The notes under the pieces were generated by a model. It did not search any database. It saw nothing but the letters and a program-made list of their open reading frames with translations, and was not told the origin of the DNA. The translations under genes were made by a program, and so were the position numbers. A stretch of DNA of 64,000 nt. It comes from Sphingomonas abaci. GTDB lineage: Bacteria; Pseudomonadota; Alphaproteobacteria; Sphingomonadales; Sphingomonadaceae. Below, in pieces: positions 52,162-59,994 of this stretch; within the stretch, counting starts at the first letter, position 1, and the number at the start of each line of letters is the position of its first letter. Where the stretch lies: assembly GCF_014199625.1 (NCBI RefSeq), contig NZ_JACHNY010000007.1, positions 122,226 through 186,225 on the forward strand. The letters run 5' to 3'.

Positions 52162-52923
52162 TTAGTCGATAGGAACATTCGAAACGTCAACCTCTAACCG
52201 TACATTTTGATCACTTTGCGCTCGCATTTCCATTTTTCTGCGGCGCTCGGCATCAAACGCGGGAATTTCATCTTTTATCTTTAAGTATGTTTCCAATACC
52301 CACTTTTCTATATCCAACAAAGCCGATACCATATCTGCTACAATCAACTCCAATTGGACCGACGCTCCGGCAGTAGTCAGGACGATTTGATAGATATCGT
52401 CTCCCGAGTCTATGAGCAACGTGGGCAAAACAACCTCTTTTGTCGACCTGTTTGCTTGGGGCCCAGCCGAAAGCATGTGCGTGACTATTTGTTTATTTTC
52501 CAACCTACGTCGGCTATCTACCCAGTATATGCTGCCGTAGACATAGTTCTCTTTCATAGTTTTCATGTAATCGCCATCCGGATGCTGCATAGCATTTCGA
52601 ATGTCCCGAAGTTCACCTTCCCACTTCTTTACAAATGACGCGGAAGAGGGCAGATTCTTAATACCTGGAGCTTTCCACAATAAGCGATGAAAGCGCCTGA
52701 CATTATCGACGAGCGCCCAAGCAAAAGAAAATATTTCAAGATGTTTATCCGCTCTTGAGATTGTTGTGGGTAAATCACCCCATTCGGCAAGCGATTTCAA
52801 AAGTTTTCTGAAGAAAAAATGAGTGGTTTCAGCGGAGAACCGTATTCCGGTTATGAAACGTCGCTGTTTTATATCAAGCAACAAGGGCTGCGACACTAAG
52901 ATAGAATCAGATTTTAGAAGCAT
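52162..52923 (-). CDS. Low-GC cargo gene with HEPN-like RNxxxH motif (253 aa)
   Basis: 253 residues, mostly helical. RNAMQH (109-114, with Asp/Ile before it) matches the Rx4-6H ribonuclease motif of HEPN domains, following a helix LEIFSFAWALVDNVRRFHRLLW (about 62-83), the usual order. The C-terminus is charged. The DNA is clearly AT-richer than the rest, which points to recent transfer. HEPN proteins often serve in phage defence and toxin systems; here no antitoxin partner is seen. The motif match could be chance. Confidence 0.6.
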   Translation of the reverse strand: MLLKSDSILVSQPLLLDIKQRRFITGIRFSAETTHFFFRKLLKSLAEWGDLPTTISRADKHLEIFSFAWALVDNVRRFHRLLWKAPGIKNLPSSASFVKKWEGELRDIRNAMQHPDGDYMKTMKENYVYGSIYWVDSRRRLENKQIVTHMLSAGPQANRSTKEVVLPTLLIDSGDDIYQIVLTTAGASVQLELIVADMVSALLDIEKWVLETYLKIKDEIPAFDAERRRKMEMRAQSDQNVRLEVDVSNVPID

Positions 52924-53166
52924 ACACAGTGCTTATCACAATTAATGTGTTAAGCGAGAGCAACTTCGCCGCCATCACGCAACCAACGCTGCTGCGCTTG
53001 CGACCGCAGCCGCCATCGCCTTTGTAGCGAATTTTCTGATCAGGAAGGCCCGTACGTGGCCTAACGAGCGTGATGACGATCGATAGATAAAAGGGACTTA
53101 CCAAGGCGGAACAGAGTCAAATTAGCATGGTCGCTTCGTTGACCACCTCATACTCTGAACTGAGCT

Positions 53167-53250
53167 GGGGTATGACAGGGGTATATCTATGTCTTTCCGC
53201 CTCGGCATAGGAGGGCAGAGGACAGGCGTGGCGGAGGATGTGTCCGCCGC
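53167..53250 (+). repeat. Composite repeat, copy 5
   Basis: GGGGTAT at 53167 and 53178; palindrome GTGGCGGA-N7-TCCGCCGC at 53228-53250 (one G-T pair), then a CAGTAGCGG tail. In the gap 52924-53316 (393 bases) nothing besides this copy could be supported. Separates module 4 from the early phage genes. Confidence 0.85.
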
Positions 53251-53316
53251 AGATGTGCAGTAGCGGCGTCGCGCGATTCGCCCTATGTTCCATGGCGGGG
53301 GTGTCATGGAGGAATT

Positions 53317-53691
53317 GTGGGGGAGCAATCCGCCGTCGTCGTGCCCCGGCGTGTCGAGGCCTTGGCGTACATTATAGAGCGGATCGAGACGACCGGCACC
53401 GCACCGAGCTATGGCGAGATCGCTGCGGCGATGAACCCGCCGATCGAGCGAACCCGCGTGCGCCAGCTCGTCGACCAGCTCGTAGAGCATCGCCTGATCG
53501 ATCGACCCATATCGTCACGGCGAGGCATCCGCATCCGCGATGTGGCGCGATGCCGACAGATCATCGGCGAGGCGCTCGGGCGCAAGGGCTGGTGCCATGC
53601 CCAGCCCATGGGCGAGTTGGCTATGCCCCCCTGCACAATTGAGCAGCTGCCGCTGATCCCGTTGATCCTGTACAAGCGGGATCTCTTTTAG
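53317..53691 (+). CDS. LexA-like winged-helix protein (124 aa)
   Basis: 124 residues from a GTG with a GGAGG site. The layout (RRVEALAYIIERIETTGTAPSYGEIAAAMNPPIERTRVRQLVDQLVEHRLIDRP, about 11-64) matches the N-terminal DNA-binding domain of LexA; no S24 peptidase part follows. A short Pro- and Cys-containing tail ends the protein. Possibly an early-gene regulator. Confidence 0.7.
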   Translation: MGEQSAVVVPRRVEALAYIIERIETTGTAPSYGEIAAAMNPPIERTRVRQLVDQLVEHRLIDRPISSRRGIRIRDVARCRQIIGEALGRKGWCHAQPMGELAMPPCTIEQLPLIPLILYKRDLF

Positions 53692-53703
53692 CCGGGATCA
53701 CCG

Positions 53704-53880
53704 ATGTCGCCTGACACCATCACAATGCGGAGCCTGATCGACAAGGAGAAGGGCGACCGCGTTGCGCTCATGAAGGACGATCTCCGCCGGCTGCTAGATT
53801 TCGTCGACATCGGATACCAGGCGGAGCGCAAGCTCGCCGCGATCGGTGGCGTGATCACCGCGCCAATGGTGATGGCATGA
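53704..53880 (+). CDS. Small phage protein (58 aa)
   Basis: 58 residues, charged and helical (SLIDKEKGDRVALMKDDLRRLLDFVDIGYQAERK). Its stop overlaps the start of the DUF3164 gene (ATGA), which supports it. No family recognised. Confidence 0.6.
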   Translation: MSPDTITMRSLIDKEKGDRVALMKDDLRRLLDFVDIGYQAERKLAAIGGVITAPMVMA

Positions 53881-54518
53881 CCAACAAAATGCACCCGGCT
53901 GCGATCGACATCGGCGGCGAGCCGCACCTGCGCGACGCCAAGGGTCGGCTGGTCCCGCTCGCGACGGTGAAGGCGACCGATCTGTTGATGGACGAGCTGG
54001 TGCGATCGTTGAACGCCGAGGCGCGAGAGAACGCGAAGCGCAATGCAGATTTCCGCGCGCGGACGTTCACCACCGTGTCGGAGCTTCAGGCGCTGCTGGC
54101 GCAGCAGTATGACGCCAAGGTCGGCGGCCAGAAGGGCAACATCCAGCTGCTGACGTTCGACGGCTTGCAGCGTGTTCAGATCGCGGTGTCGGACTTGATC
54201 GAGTTCGGACCCGAGCTGCAGGTCGCCAAGGCGCTGATCGACGAATGCCTGACCGAGTGGGCGGTCGACAGCAAGGTGGAGCTGCGCGCGCTGATCAACC
54301 GCGTGTTCTCCGTCGACAAAGAAGGCCAGATCAACCGCGCCGAACTGTTCATGCTGCTCCGCGTCGAGATCGCGGACGAGCGTTGGAGGGCGGCCATGGC
54401 TGCGATCAAGGACTCGATCCGGGTCATCGGCTCGCGCAGCTATGCGCGCTATTACGAGCGCGACCAGCCGGACGGCCGTTGGACCGCCATCACCGACGCC
54501 GCGACGCCGGCCCGGTAA
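53877..54518 (+). CDS. DUF3164 family phage protein
   Basis: 213 residues. Matches DUF3164 proteins of Mu-like and lambdoid phages: KGRLVPLATVKATDLLMDELV at the start and GNIQLLTFDGLQRVQIAVSD in the middle (about 85-108), then a charged helical end. Role unknown; the family is found in early regions of Mu-like phages. Overlaps the previous gene by four bases and ends one base before the next. Confidence 0.82.
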   Translation: MTNKMHPAAIDIGGEPHLRDAKGRLVPLATVKATDLLMDELVRSLNAEARENAKRNADFRARTFTTVSELQALLAQQYDAKVGGQKGNIQLLTFDGLQRVQIAVSDLIEFGPELQVAKALIDECLTEWAVDSKVELRALINRVFSVDKEGQINRAELFMLLRVEIADERWRAAMAAIKDSIRVIGSRSYARYYERDQPDGRWTAITDAATPAR

Positions 54519-54519
54519 G

Positions 54520-55164
54520 ATGGGTGCCGGTCGCTGGTGCATAGCGCGGACCTCGGCCGCGCAGACGCTGCGCCTGGCGCAGACGCTGGCGGACGCCGGC
54601 GTCGTCGCCTGGACGCCACGCCGCACCGTGAAGCGAGCGGCCCCGGGCGCGCGCCGGCGCTATGTCACCGGGCAGCGGCGCGTCATGATCGAGGTGACGC
54701 AACCGATCCTGCCCGGGATCGTGTTCGTGCGCGGTGACTTCCTCGACGAGCTGGTCGCGATCGCGGCGCTGACGTTCGGGCCACACCCGGCCTTCACGAT
54801 CCTGCAGCTCGGGCCGCGCGCCGCCACGGTGCGTGATCAGCAGCTCCAGGGCCTGCGGTCCGCCCAAGACGATGCCGACCAGGCGATCGCGGCTGAGCGC
54901 GAGGCCGAGACCCGGGCGGCCGCACGACTGGAGCGGGCCGAGCGGTTCCGTACCGAGCGTGCCCGGCTGAAGGCGCTTAAGCGCGAGCGAAAGGATCTGC
55001 CGCCGGCGACCAGGGTCACGGTGGCCGAGATGCCGGCGCTGGACGGTATGGAGGGTGCTGTGGTTAGCAGCGACGGCACGAGTGCAATTGTTAACTTCGG
55101 TGGTGCAGTGGATTGGCATATCGAGGCGTGGCGCCTGATGCCGGTCGCTGCCATGGCGGCCTAA
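54520..55164 (+). CDS. NusG/RfaH-like transcription factor encoded by the phage
   Basis: 214 residues. The N-terminal part (RWCIARTSAAQTLRLAQTLADAGVVAWTPRR ... QPILPGIVFVRGDF, about 5-75) matches the NGN domain of NusG (the W-x-hydrophobic start, then the PxxPGYVFV-like strand). A charged helical linker (about 105-160) follows and then a KOW-like end (DGMEGAVVSSDGTSAIVNFGG, about 175-195). NusG paralogues such as RfaH and LoaP control elongation and antitermination at chosen operons. Placed before the late genes, it may antiterminate them. The starting ATG is one base after the previous stop. Confidence 0.68.
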   Translation: MGAGRWCIARTSAAQTLRLAQTLADAGVVAWTPRRTVKRAAPGARRRYVTGQRRVMIEVTQPILPGIVFVRGDFLDELVAIAALTFGPHPAFTILQLGPRAATVRDQQLQGLRSAQDDADQAIAAEREAETRAAARLERAERFRTERARLKALKRERKDLPPATRVTVAEMPALDGMEGAVVSSDGTSAIVNFGGAVDWHIEAWRLMPVAAMAA

Positions 55165-55244
55165 CCGCCTCACCGATCCTTCGCCGCCTGAGCGGCTACG
55201 GGGCTAGTCGATCTGGGGTTTCCCACCCTTGCGCTCCCCACACC

Positions 55245-55271
55245 AACCCGAGGCACGCGTGCCGGCGGGTT
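55245..55271 (+). terminator. Hairpin after the NusG-like gene
   Basis: Inner GGCACG/CGTGCC (a perfect 12-base palindrome at 55252-55263) inside an outer AACCCG/CGGGTT stem with a one-base and two-base bulge, then TTT. Could be a terminator or a regulatory hairpin in front of the next gene. Confidence 0.5.
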
Positions 55272-55303
55272 TCCTGTGGTTACCTGAAATCTTGGAGAGG
55301 CTG

Positions 55304-55501
55304 ATGCCTGGATCTCGCACGCCTCTCACCGGGGCACAGCAGCTGCGCGCGATCGCGGTTGATATGCTGGTGATGGCGGACATTCTGGACGAACCGCCGG
55401 CCGACACCGCCGCAGTCGAGCACCGCGTCGGCGCCATCGAGAAGATGGCGATGCGGACCTGGACGGTTGGGCGTGGCCGCCCGCCCATGGGTTGGAACTG
55501 A
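55304..55501 (+). CDS. Small phage protein (65 aa)
   Basis: 65 residues with a GGAGAGG site just upstream. Helical and acidic (LTGAQQLRAIAVDMLVMADILDEPPADTAAVEHR). The end WTVGRGRPPMGWN is conserved-looking. No family recognised. Confidence 0.62.
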   Translation: MPGSRTPLTGAQQLRAIAVDMLVMADILDEPPADTAAVEHRVGAIEKMAMRTWTVGRGRPPMGWN

Positions 55502-55506
55502 CGCCC

Positions 55507-55746
55507 ATGCTTCAGTCCGCGCCCACCACGCATTTCGAGGTCATCGATGCCCAGGACAACCTCGTCGGCGACCTGAAGCATAGCACCGCTGCACAGGCCG
55601 GCCTGCTGCGCGATGCCTTGGTCGGAGGCGGACACAATGGCTTATTGCGTGTCGCCCGGGTGACCGAGCGCATGACGGTGCAGCGCCTGATCGATCCGGT
55701 ACATGTCGAGCCGCAGAAGGTGCCACGCACCAACGCAAGAAGCTAA
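55507..55746 (+). CDS. Small phage protein (79 aa)
   Basis: 79 residues from the ATG at 55507, five bases after the previous stop; a TTG at 55492 would overlap. Beta-rich (THFEVIDAQDNLVGDLKHS, GLLRVARVTERM). No family recognised. Convergent with the following gene, with a four-base overlap. Confidence 0.55.
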   Translation: MLQSAPTTHFEVIDAQDNLVGDLKHSTAAQAGLLRDALVGGGHNGLLRVARVTERMTVQRLIDPVHVEPQKVPRTNARS

Positions 55747-55955
55747 CTTATTGAATCGACAGATTTGTTTGTGCGCGGCGATCGCCAAGGCTGCGATCGC
55801 GTGTCCAAACCAGAATAGCCAAGCTTGCGCGCCCTTCCCTCCACGGCTGCGCGACTTCGATTTAGGTCTGCAGCAAGCCAAGCGATCGACTCTTTCGCTT
55901 CAAGGCCTCGAATAAGCCTCTCATCATCTTCCTTCGTCCAAGCCCGCCAATGCAT
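55743..55955 (-). CDS. Small Myb/GcrA-like DNA-binding protein (70 aa)
   Basis: 70 residues on the minus strand inside a plus-strand region. MHWRAWTKEDDERLIRGLEA-KESIAWLAADLNRSRAAVEGRARKLGY (1-47) has the trihelical SANT/Myb or GcrA-type layout with tryptophans and the VxGRxxKLG ending. Basic tail. Opposite orientation suggests a separate promoter and a regulatory role. Confidence 0.6.
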   Translation of the reverse strand: MHWRAWTKEDDERLIRGLEAKESIAWLAADLNRSRAAVEGRARKLGYSGLDTRSQPWRSPRTNKSVDSIS

Positions 55956-56017
55956 CGCTCAACCTCTATCAGCATCAACGTTGATAACTTCTATTTTGTG
56001 AAAGCTGAGCGTCAACC

Positions 56018-56338
56018 ATGCCATGGCAGCCTCCAAGCTTCGGACGCCAATCTCCTCCCCGTAAGAAATGGGCACCGACGACGCACCGCCCTGACAACCG
56101 CAAGCGCGGGCGCGCAGGCCAACGCGATCGCCGCCAGGTGCTCGACGAGGAGCCCTTCTGTCGCATCTGCGTGGAGGCAGGCCGCAGCACGCTGAGCGTC
56201 GTGGTCGACCACATCAAGCGCCTGGCGGACGGTGGCTCGGACGAGCGGCCCAACAAGCAGGCGCTTTGCAAGCCCTGTCACGACGCCAAGACAGCGTCCG
56301 AACTGGAACTCGACCGCCGCGCCCGCCGCGACGCCTGA
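56018..56338 (+). CDS. HNH endonuclease
   Basis: 106 residues. CRIC (Cys 48 and 51), DHIKRLADGG (64-73, Asp-His of HNH), NKQALC (Asn 79) and CKPCH (Cys 84, 87, His 88) form a zinc-stapled HNH site. Encoded next to the terminase, as in many HK97-type phages where it takes part in genome packaging. The Pro/Arg-rich start is short. Confidence 0.9.
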   Translation: MPWQPPSFGRQSPPRKKWAPTTHRPDNRKRGRAGQRDRRQVLDEEPFCRICVEAGRSTLSVVVDHIKRLADGGSDERPNKQALCKPCHDAKTASELELDRRARRDA

Positions 56339-56452
56339 CCGCCCTAGGGGGGTGGGTCGGATCTCTAGGTGCCGTCCTACCGGACACCGCACCCGTGCCA
56401 GATTTTCGCACGGCCGAATTCAAACCTAAAATGATCCCCGGAGAGGCGGCCT

Positions 56453-56941
56453 ATGGCGAGTGGTGGACCGCGCTCGGGCGCAGGCCGGAAACGCAAGTCA
56501 CCGGCGCTGAAAATGACCGCGGCCGAGCGCGCCGCGGTAGCGCTGCCGGGCACCGTCGCGAAGATGATCCCGCCGCTTCACCTGTCGGATCTGGCGCAGC
56601 TCTATTTCGCGCAGATCGCCGAGCAGCTGGAGCAGCAGAACCGCGCCGAGCCGCAGTTCGCCCATGTCGTCGCGCTGCTCGCCCAGCGGTTCGAGCAAAT
56701 CCAGCGGTTCCAGGCGGTGCTGGAGGTCAGCGGCGATGTCTGCACCAGCACCACCGTGCGCAAGGTCGATGGCAAGGAAGTCGTCACCGAGATGATTCGC
56801 GCGCGGCCGCAGGTCGCGATGCTGTCCGACGCAATGCGTCACGCCCACTCGCTCCTCGGCGAGCTGATGCTCAGCCCGTCAGCCGCCATGAAGATCGCCC
56901 CCGGCAAGAAGGATGCGCCGGGCGACTTCGACGACTTCTAA
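56453..56941 (+). CDS. terS: Terminase small subunit (P27 family)
   Basis: 162 residues. GGPRSGAGRKRKSPALKMTAAERA (start) and the helical body are typical of P27-type small terminase subunits, which bind phage DNA and regulate the large subunit. Three bases from terL. The ATG at 56453 follows a GGAGAGG site. Confidence 0.85.
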   Translation: MASGGPRSGAGRKRKSPALKMTAAERAAVALPGTVAKMIPPLHLSDLAQLYFAQIAEQLEQQNRAEPQFAHVVALLAQRFEQIQRFQAVLEVSGDVCTSTTVRKVDGKEVVTEMIRARPQVAMLSDAMRHAHSLLGELMLSPSAAMKIAPGKKDAPGDFDDF

Positions 56942-56944
56942 CCG

Positions 56945-58693
56945 GTGTCGACAGCACCCGGGCTGCCGAGCCGGGACTATGTGGCGGTGGCGCGGCAGTA
57001 TGCGGCCGACGTCATCTCGGGTACGATCCCGGCCGGCAAGCAGATCCGCCTCCAGTGCGAGCGCTTCGTGTCCGACCTGGTGCGGAGCGCGTCGGATGAT
57101 TTCCCGTACCGCTTCGACGAGGCGAAGGCGGCGCGGCCGTGCCGCTTCATCGAGCGGCTGCCGCACACCAAGGGCGAATGGGCGCGCCAGAAAAAGCGGC
57201 TGACGCTCGAACCCTGGCAGATCTGGAACCTCGCCTGCGTGTTCGGCTGGCTCCACAAGGCCGGCCCCCAGGCGGTCACCCGGCGGTTCCGGCGCTGGCT
57301 CCTGGTCGTGCCGCGCAAGAACGGCAAGTCGGCGATTGCGGCCGGCGTCGCGCTGTTTATGATGTGCGCGGACGGCGAGTTCGGCGCGGAGGTCTATTCG
57401 GGCGCGACCAACGAGCGCCAGGCATGGGAGGTGTTCCGGCCGGCGCGGCTGATGGTGCAGCGCCTGAAGCCGCTGAAGGCCAAGTTCGGGATCGAGGTTC
57501 TCGCCAAGACCCTGCTGATCCCCGATGACGGCTCCAAGTTCGAGACGATCATCGGCGACCCGGGCGACGGGCAAAGCCCGAGCTGCTCGATCCACGACGA
57601 ATATCACGAGCATGTCGACGACGCGCAGGTCGACACCATGATCACCGGCATGGGTGCGCGCACCCAGCCCTTGCAGCTCCTGATCACCACCGCCGGCGAG
57701 AACCTGGCGGGGCCGTGCTATGCGATGATCCTGGAGCAGCGCGAGCGGCTCAACGGCATCGGCCATGGCGGCGGCCCGCCGATCGACGACGACACGTTCT
57801 TTGCCGAGTACACGGTCGACGAGGATGACGACTGGAAGTCCGAGGCCGCGCTCGTCAAGGCCAATCCCAATATCGGGATCTCGGTCAGTCGCGAGTTCCT
57901 CCTCGCCCGCCTGCGCGACGCGATCGCCACGCCCCGCAAGCGGGCGATCTACAAGACCAAGCACCTCAATCTGTGGGTCGCGGCCAAGGCGGCGTTCTTC
58001 GACATCGAGGCCTGGCGTCGCTGCGCCGACGACACGATCCCGGTGAAGTTCGCCGAGGCCGCGCAGCTGGAGCTGCTCGCCGGCCGGCGCTGCATCCTGA
58101 GCCTCGACCTTGCATCCAAGATCGACATCGCGGCGATCGAATATCTCTTCCCGCCGCTCGGCGATCGGCCGACCAAGGATGATCCCTATATCCGGCTCGG
58201 CCGGTATTTCCTGTCGACCAAGGCGGTCGAGGATACCAGCTCCTACCAGCCCTGGGACGCGCAGGGCCTCCTCGATGTCAGCTATGGCAACATCACCGAT
58301 TTTGAGGAGATCGAGCTGGCGATCGACGAGGCGCGCAAGCTCTTCGACGTGGAGACCATCGCCTACGACCCTGCCCAGGCGACCATGCTGGTCAACCGCC
58401 TGGTGAAAGAGGGCGCGCCGGTCCTGGAAGTGAAGCCGAACGTCATCAACTTCAGCGACCCGATGAAGATGCTCGATGCCTACATGAAGGCCGAGCAGAT
58501 CCGCCATGCCGGCTGCCCGGTCATGGAATGGCAGGTCGCCAACGTGGTCGCCCAGCTGGACGCCAAGGACAACGTCTATCCGCGGAAACCCCGGATCGAG
58601 GCGAAGATCGACAACCCCGTCGCGCTGATCGCGGCCTTTGCGGTGGCGCTCTCCGGTGAGGAGGCGGACCGCTTCGTTTACAACGGGATCTGA
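56945..58693 (+). CDS. terL: Terminase large subunit
   Basis: 582 residues. Packaging ATPase: Walker A VVPRKNGKS (121-129), Walker B SIHDEYHEH (215-223, Asp 218/Glu 219), a coupling ITTAGENLAG part (about 240), and a C-terminal nuclease domain with SLDLASK (Asp) and ETIAYDPAQATMLV. Acts with TerS and portal to fill the prohead. GTG start. Confidence 0.95.
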   Translation: MSTAPGLPSRDYVAVARQYAADVISGTIPAGKQIRLQCERFVSDLVRSASDDFPYRFDEAKAARPCRFIERLPHTKGEWARQKKRLTLEPWQIWNLACVFGWLHKAGPQAVTRRFRRWLLVVPRKNGKSAIAAGVALFMMCADGEFGAEVYSGATNERQAWEVFRPARLMVQRLKPLKAKFGIEVLAKTLLIPDDGSKFETIIGDPGDGQSPSCSIHDEYHEHVDDAQVDTMITGMGARTQPLQLLITTAGENLAGPCYAMILEQRERLNGIGHGGGPPIDDDTFFAEYTVDEDDDWKSEAALVKANPNIGISVSREFLLARLRDAIATPRKRAIYKTKHLNLWVAAKAAFFDIEAWRRCADDTIPVKFAEAAQLELLAGRRCILSLDLASKIDIAAIEYLFPPLGDRPTKDDPYIRLGRYFLSTKAVEDTSSYQPWDAQGLLDVSYGNITDFEEIELAIDEARKLFDVETIAYDPAQATMLVNRLVKEGAPVLEVKPNVINFSDPMKMLDAYMKAEQIRHAGCPVMEWQVANVVAQLDAKDNVYPRKPRIEAKIDNPVALIAAFAVALSGEEADRFVYNGI

Positions 58694-58695
58694 GC

Positions 58696-59994
58696 ATGGG
58701 CATGATCACCCGCGCTCGCGCGGCCCTTGCGGCCTGGCGCGAGCCGTCGGCTGGCGTCTCCGCCAGCGCCGGCGCCGATGGCATGAGCGACACCGGCGGC
58801 ATGACCGTCGTCAACCTGCTCGGCGGCAAGGGCCGGGGCGCGCCGATCGGCGAGCAGCGGGCGCTGAGCGTGCCGGCCGCGCTTCGCGCGCTGGAGGTGC
58901 TGTGCGGCCTCTTCGCGATGACGCCGGTTCACTATTACCGGCGCACCGACGAGGGCAAAGAGCGGGTCGACAGCGCTCCCCAAGCGCGGATGTTCTCGAT
59001 CAGCGCCAACGCGGTGCAGCCGGCCTATCTGCTCAAAGAGCTGATGATGGGCGACCTGCTGATGCGCGGGCAGTTCGCCACCTACATCCACCGCGACACC
59101 CTCTACCGGCCAAGCTCGCTCACCCGGCTCGTACCGGATGGCCTGGCTCCACACACCCACTGGAGCAAAGCGGACGGCCTGGAGCTATTCGTCGACGCAT
59201 CGCTGCCTGATGGTTCGCGCGAGCGGCTGACCAGGAACGACATCTGGTATGTGCCAGGCTTCAGCCGCGACGGCCTGGTCGGCCTCGACCGGCTGAAGAT
59301 CCTTGCCGACACGTTCGAGGCGGCCGCCTCCATGAACGAGTTTGCGGCGCGCTTCTGGGATAACAACGCGCAGCCCTCGACGGTGCTGACGACCAAGGCG
59401 AAGGTCGACCAGACCGAGAAGGTCAAGATCCGCACCGATTGGGCGCAGCGCTTCGCCGGCCCGCGCAACGCCGGCGCGGTCGCCGTCCTCGACCAGGAGA
59501 TGAAGGCCGAGTTCCTCAGCCACGACAACAAGGCCTCGCAGTTCATCGAGACGCGGACCTTCACCGTGGTCGAGGTCGCCCGCGCCTTTGGCGTGCCGCC
59601 GCATATCCTGTTCGAGCTGAGCCGGGCGACCTTCTCGAATATCGAGCAACAGTCGCTCGAAATCGTCCTCTACACGATGCTCCAGCATTTCGAGCGGGCG
59701 GCCGCGCACATGACGCACGCCTTTGCCGACAAGGGCCATTTCTTCGAGTTCAATCCGGACGCGCTCCTGAAAGGCGACATCAAGAGCCGGTACGAGGCCT
59801 ATTCGATCGCGGTCGATAAGGGCCTGCTCAACTCCAACGAGATCCGGCGGATGGAAAACCGCAACGATCGCGAGGGCGGCGACCAGTACCGCATGGGCTC
59901 GGGCTCGACCCTGGAAGGCCAGCAGCAGCCCAAGCCGAGCAAGCCGGTCGATCACCGCACGCCGCCACCCCCACCTCCTGCCGAGAAAGATTGA
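58696..59994 (+). CDS. Phage portal protein (HK97 type)
   Basis: 432 residues. ALSVPAALRALEVLCGLFAMTPVHYYRR (about 56-83), the KLADTFEAAASMNEFAARFW-type helices and GVPPHILFEL (about 297-306) are typical. Twelve copies form the DNA entry ring of the head. The Pro-rich tail (PPPPPPAEKD) is common. Starts two bases after terL and overlaps the protease start (TGATG). Confidence 0.94.
   Translation: MGMITRARAALAAWREPSAGVSASAGADGMSDTGGMTVVNLLGGKGRGAPIGEQRALSVPAALRALEVLCGLFAMTPVHYYRRTDEGKERVDSAPQARMFSISANAVQPAYLLKELMMGDLLMRGQFATYIHRDTLYRPSSLTRLVPDGLAPHTHWSKADGLELFVDASLPDGSRERLTRNDIWYVPGFSRDGLVGLDRLKILADTFEAAASMNEFAARFWDNNAQPSTVLTTKAKVDQTEKVKIRTDWAQRFAGPRNAGAVAVLDQEMKAEFLSHDNKASQFIETRTFTVVEVARAFGVPPHILFELSRATFSNIEQQSLEIVLYTMLQHFERAAAHMTHAFADKGHFFEFNPDALLKGDIKSRYEAYSIAVDKGLLNSNEIRRMENRNDREGGDQYRMGSGSTLEGQQQPKPSKPVDHRTPPPPPPAEKD

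Noticed and set aside
49860..53250. CRISPR array
   Set aside because: Only five copies at irregular distances of 0.4-1.2 kb with genes between; no spacers.
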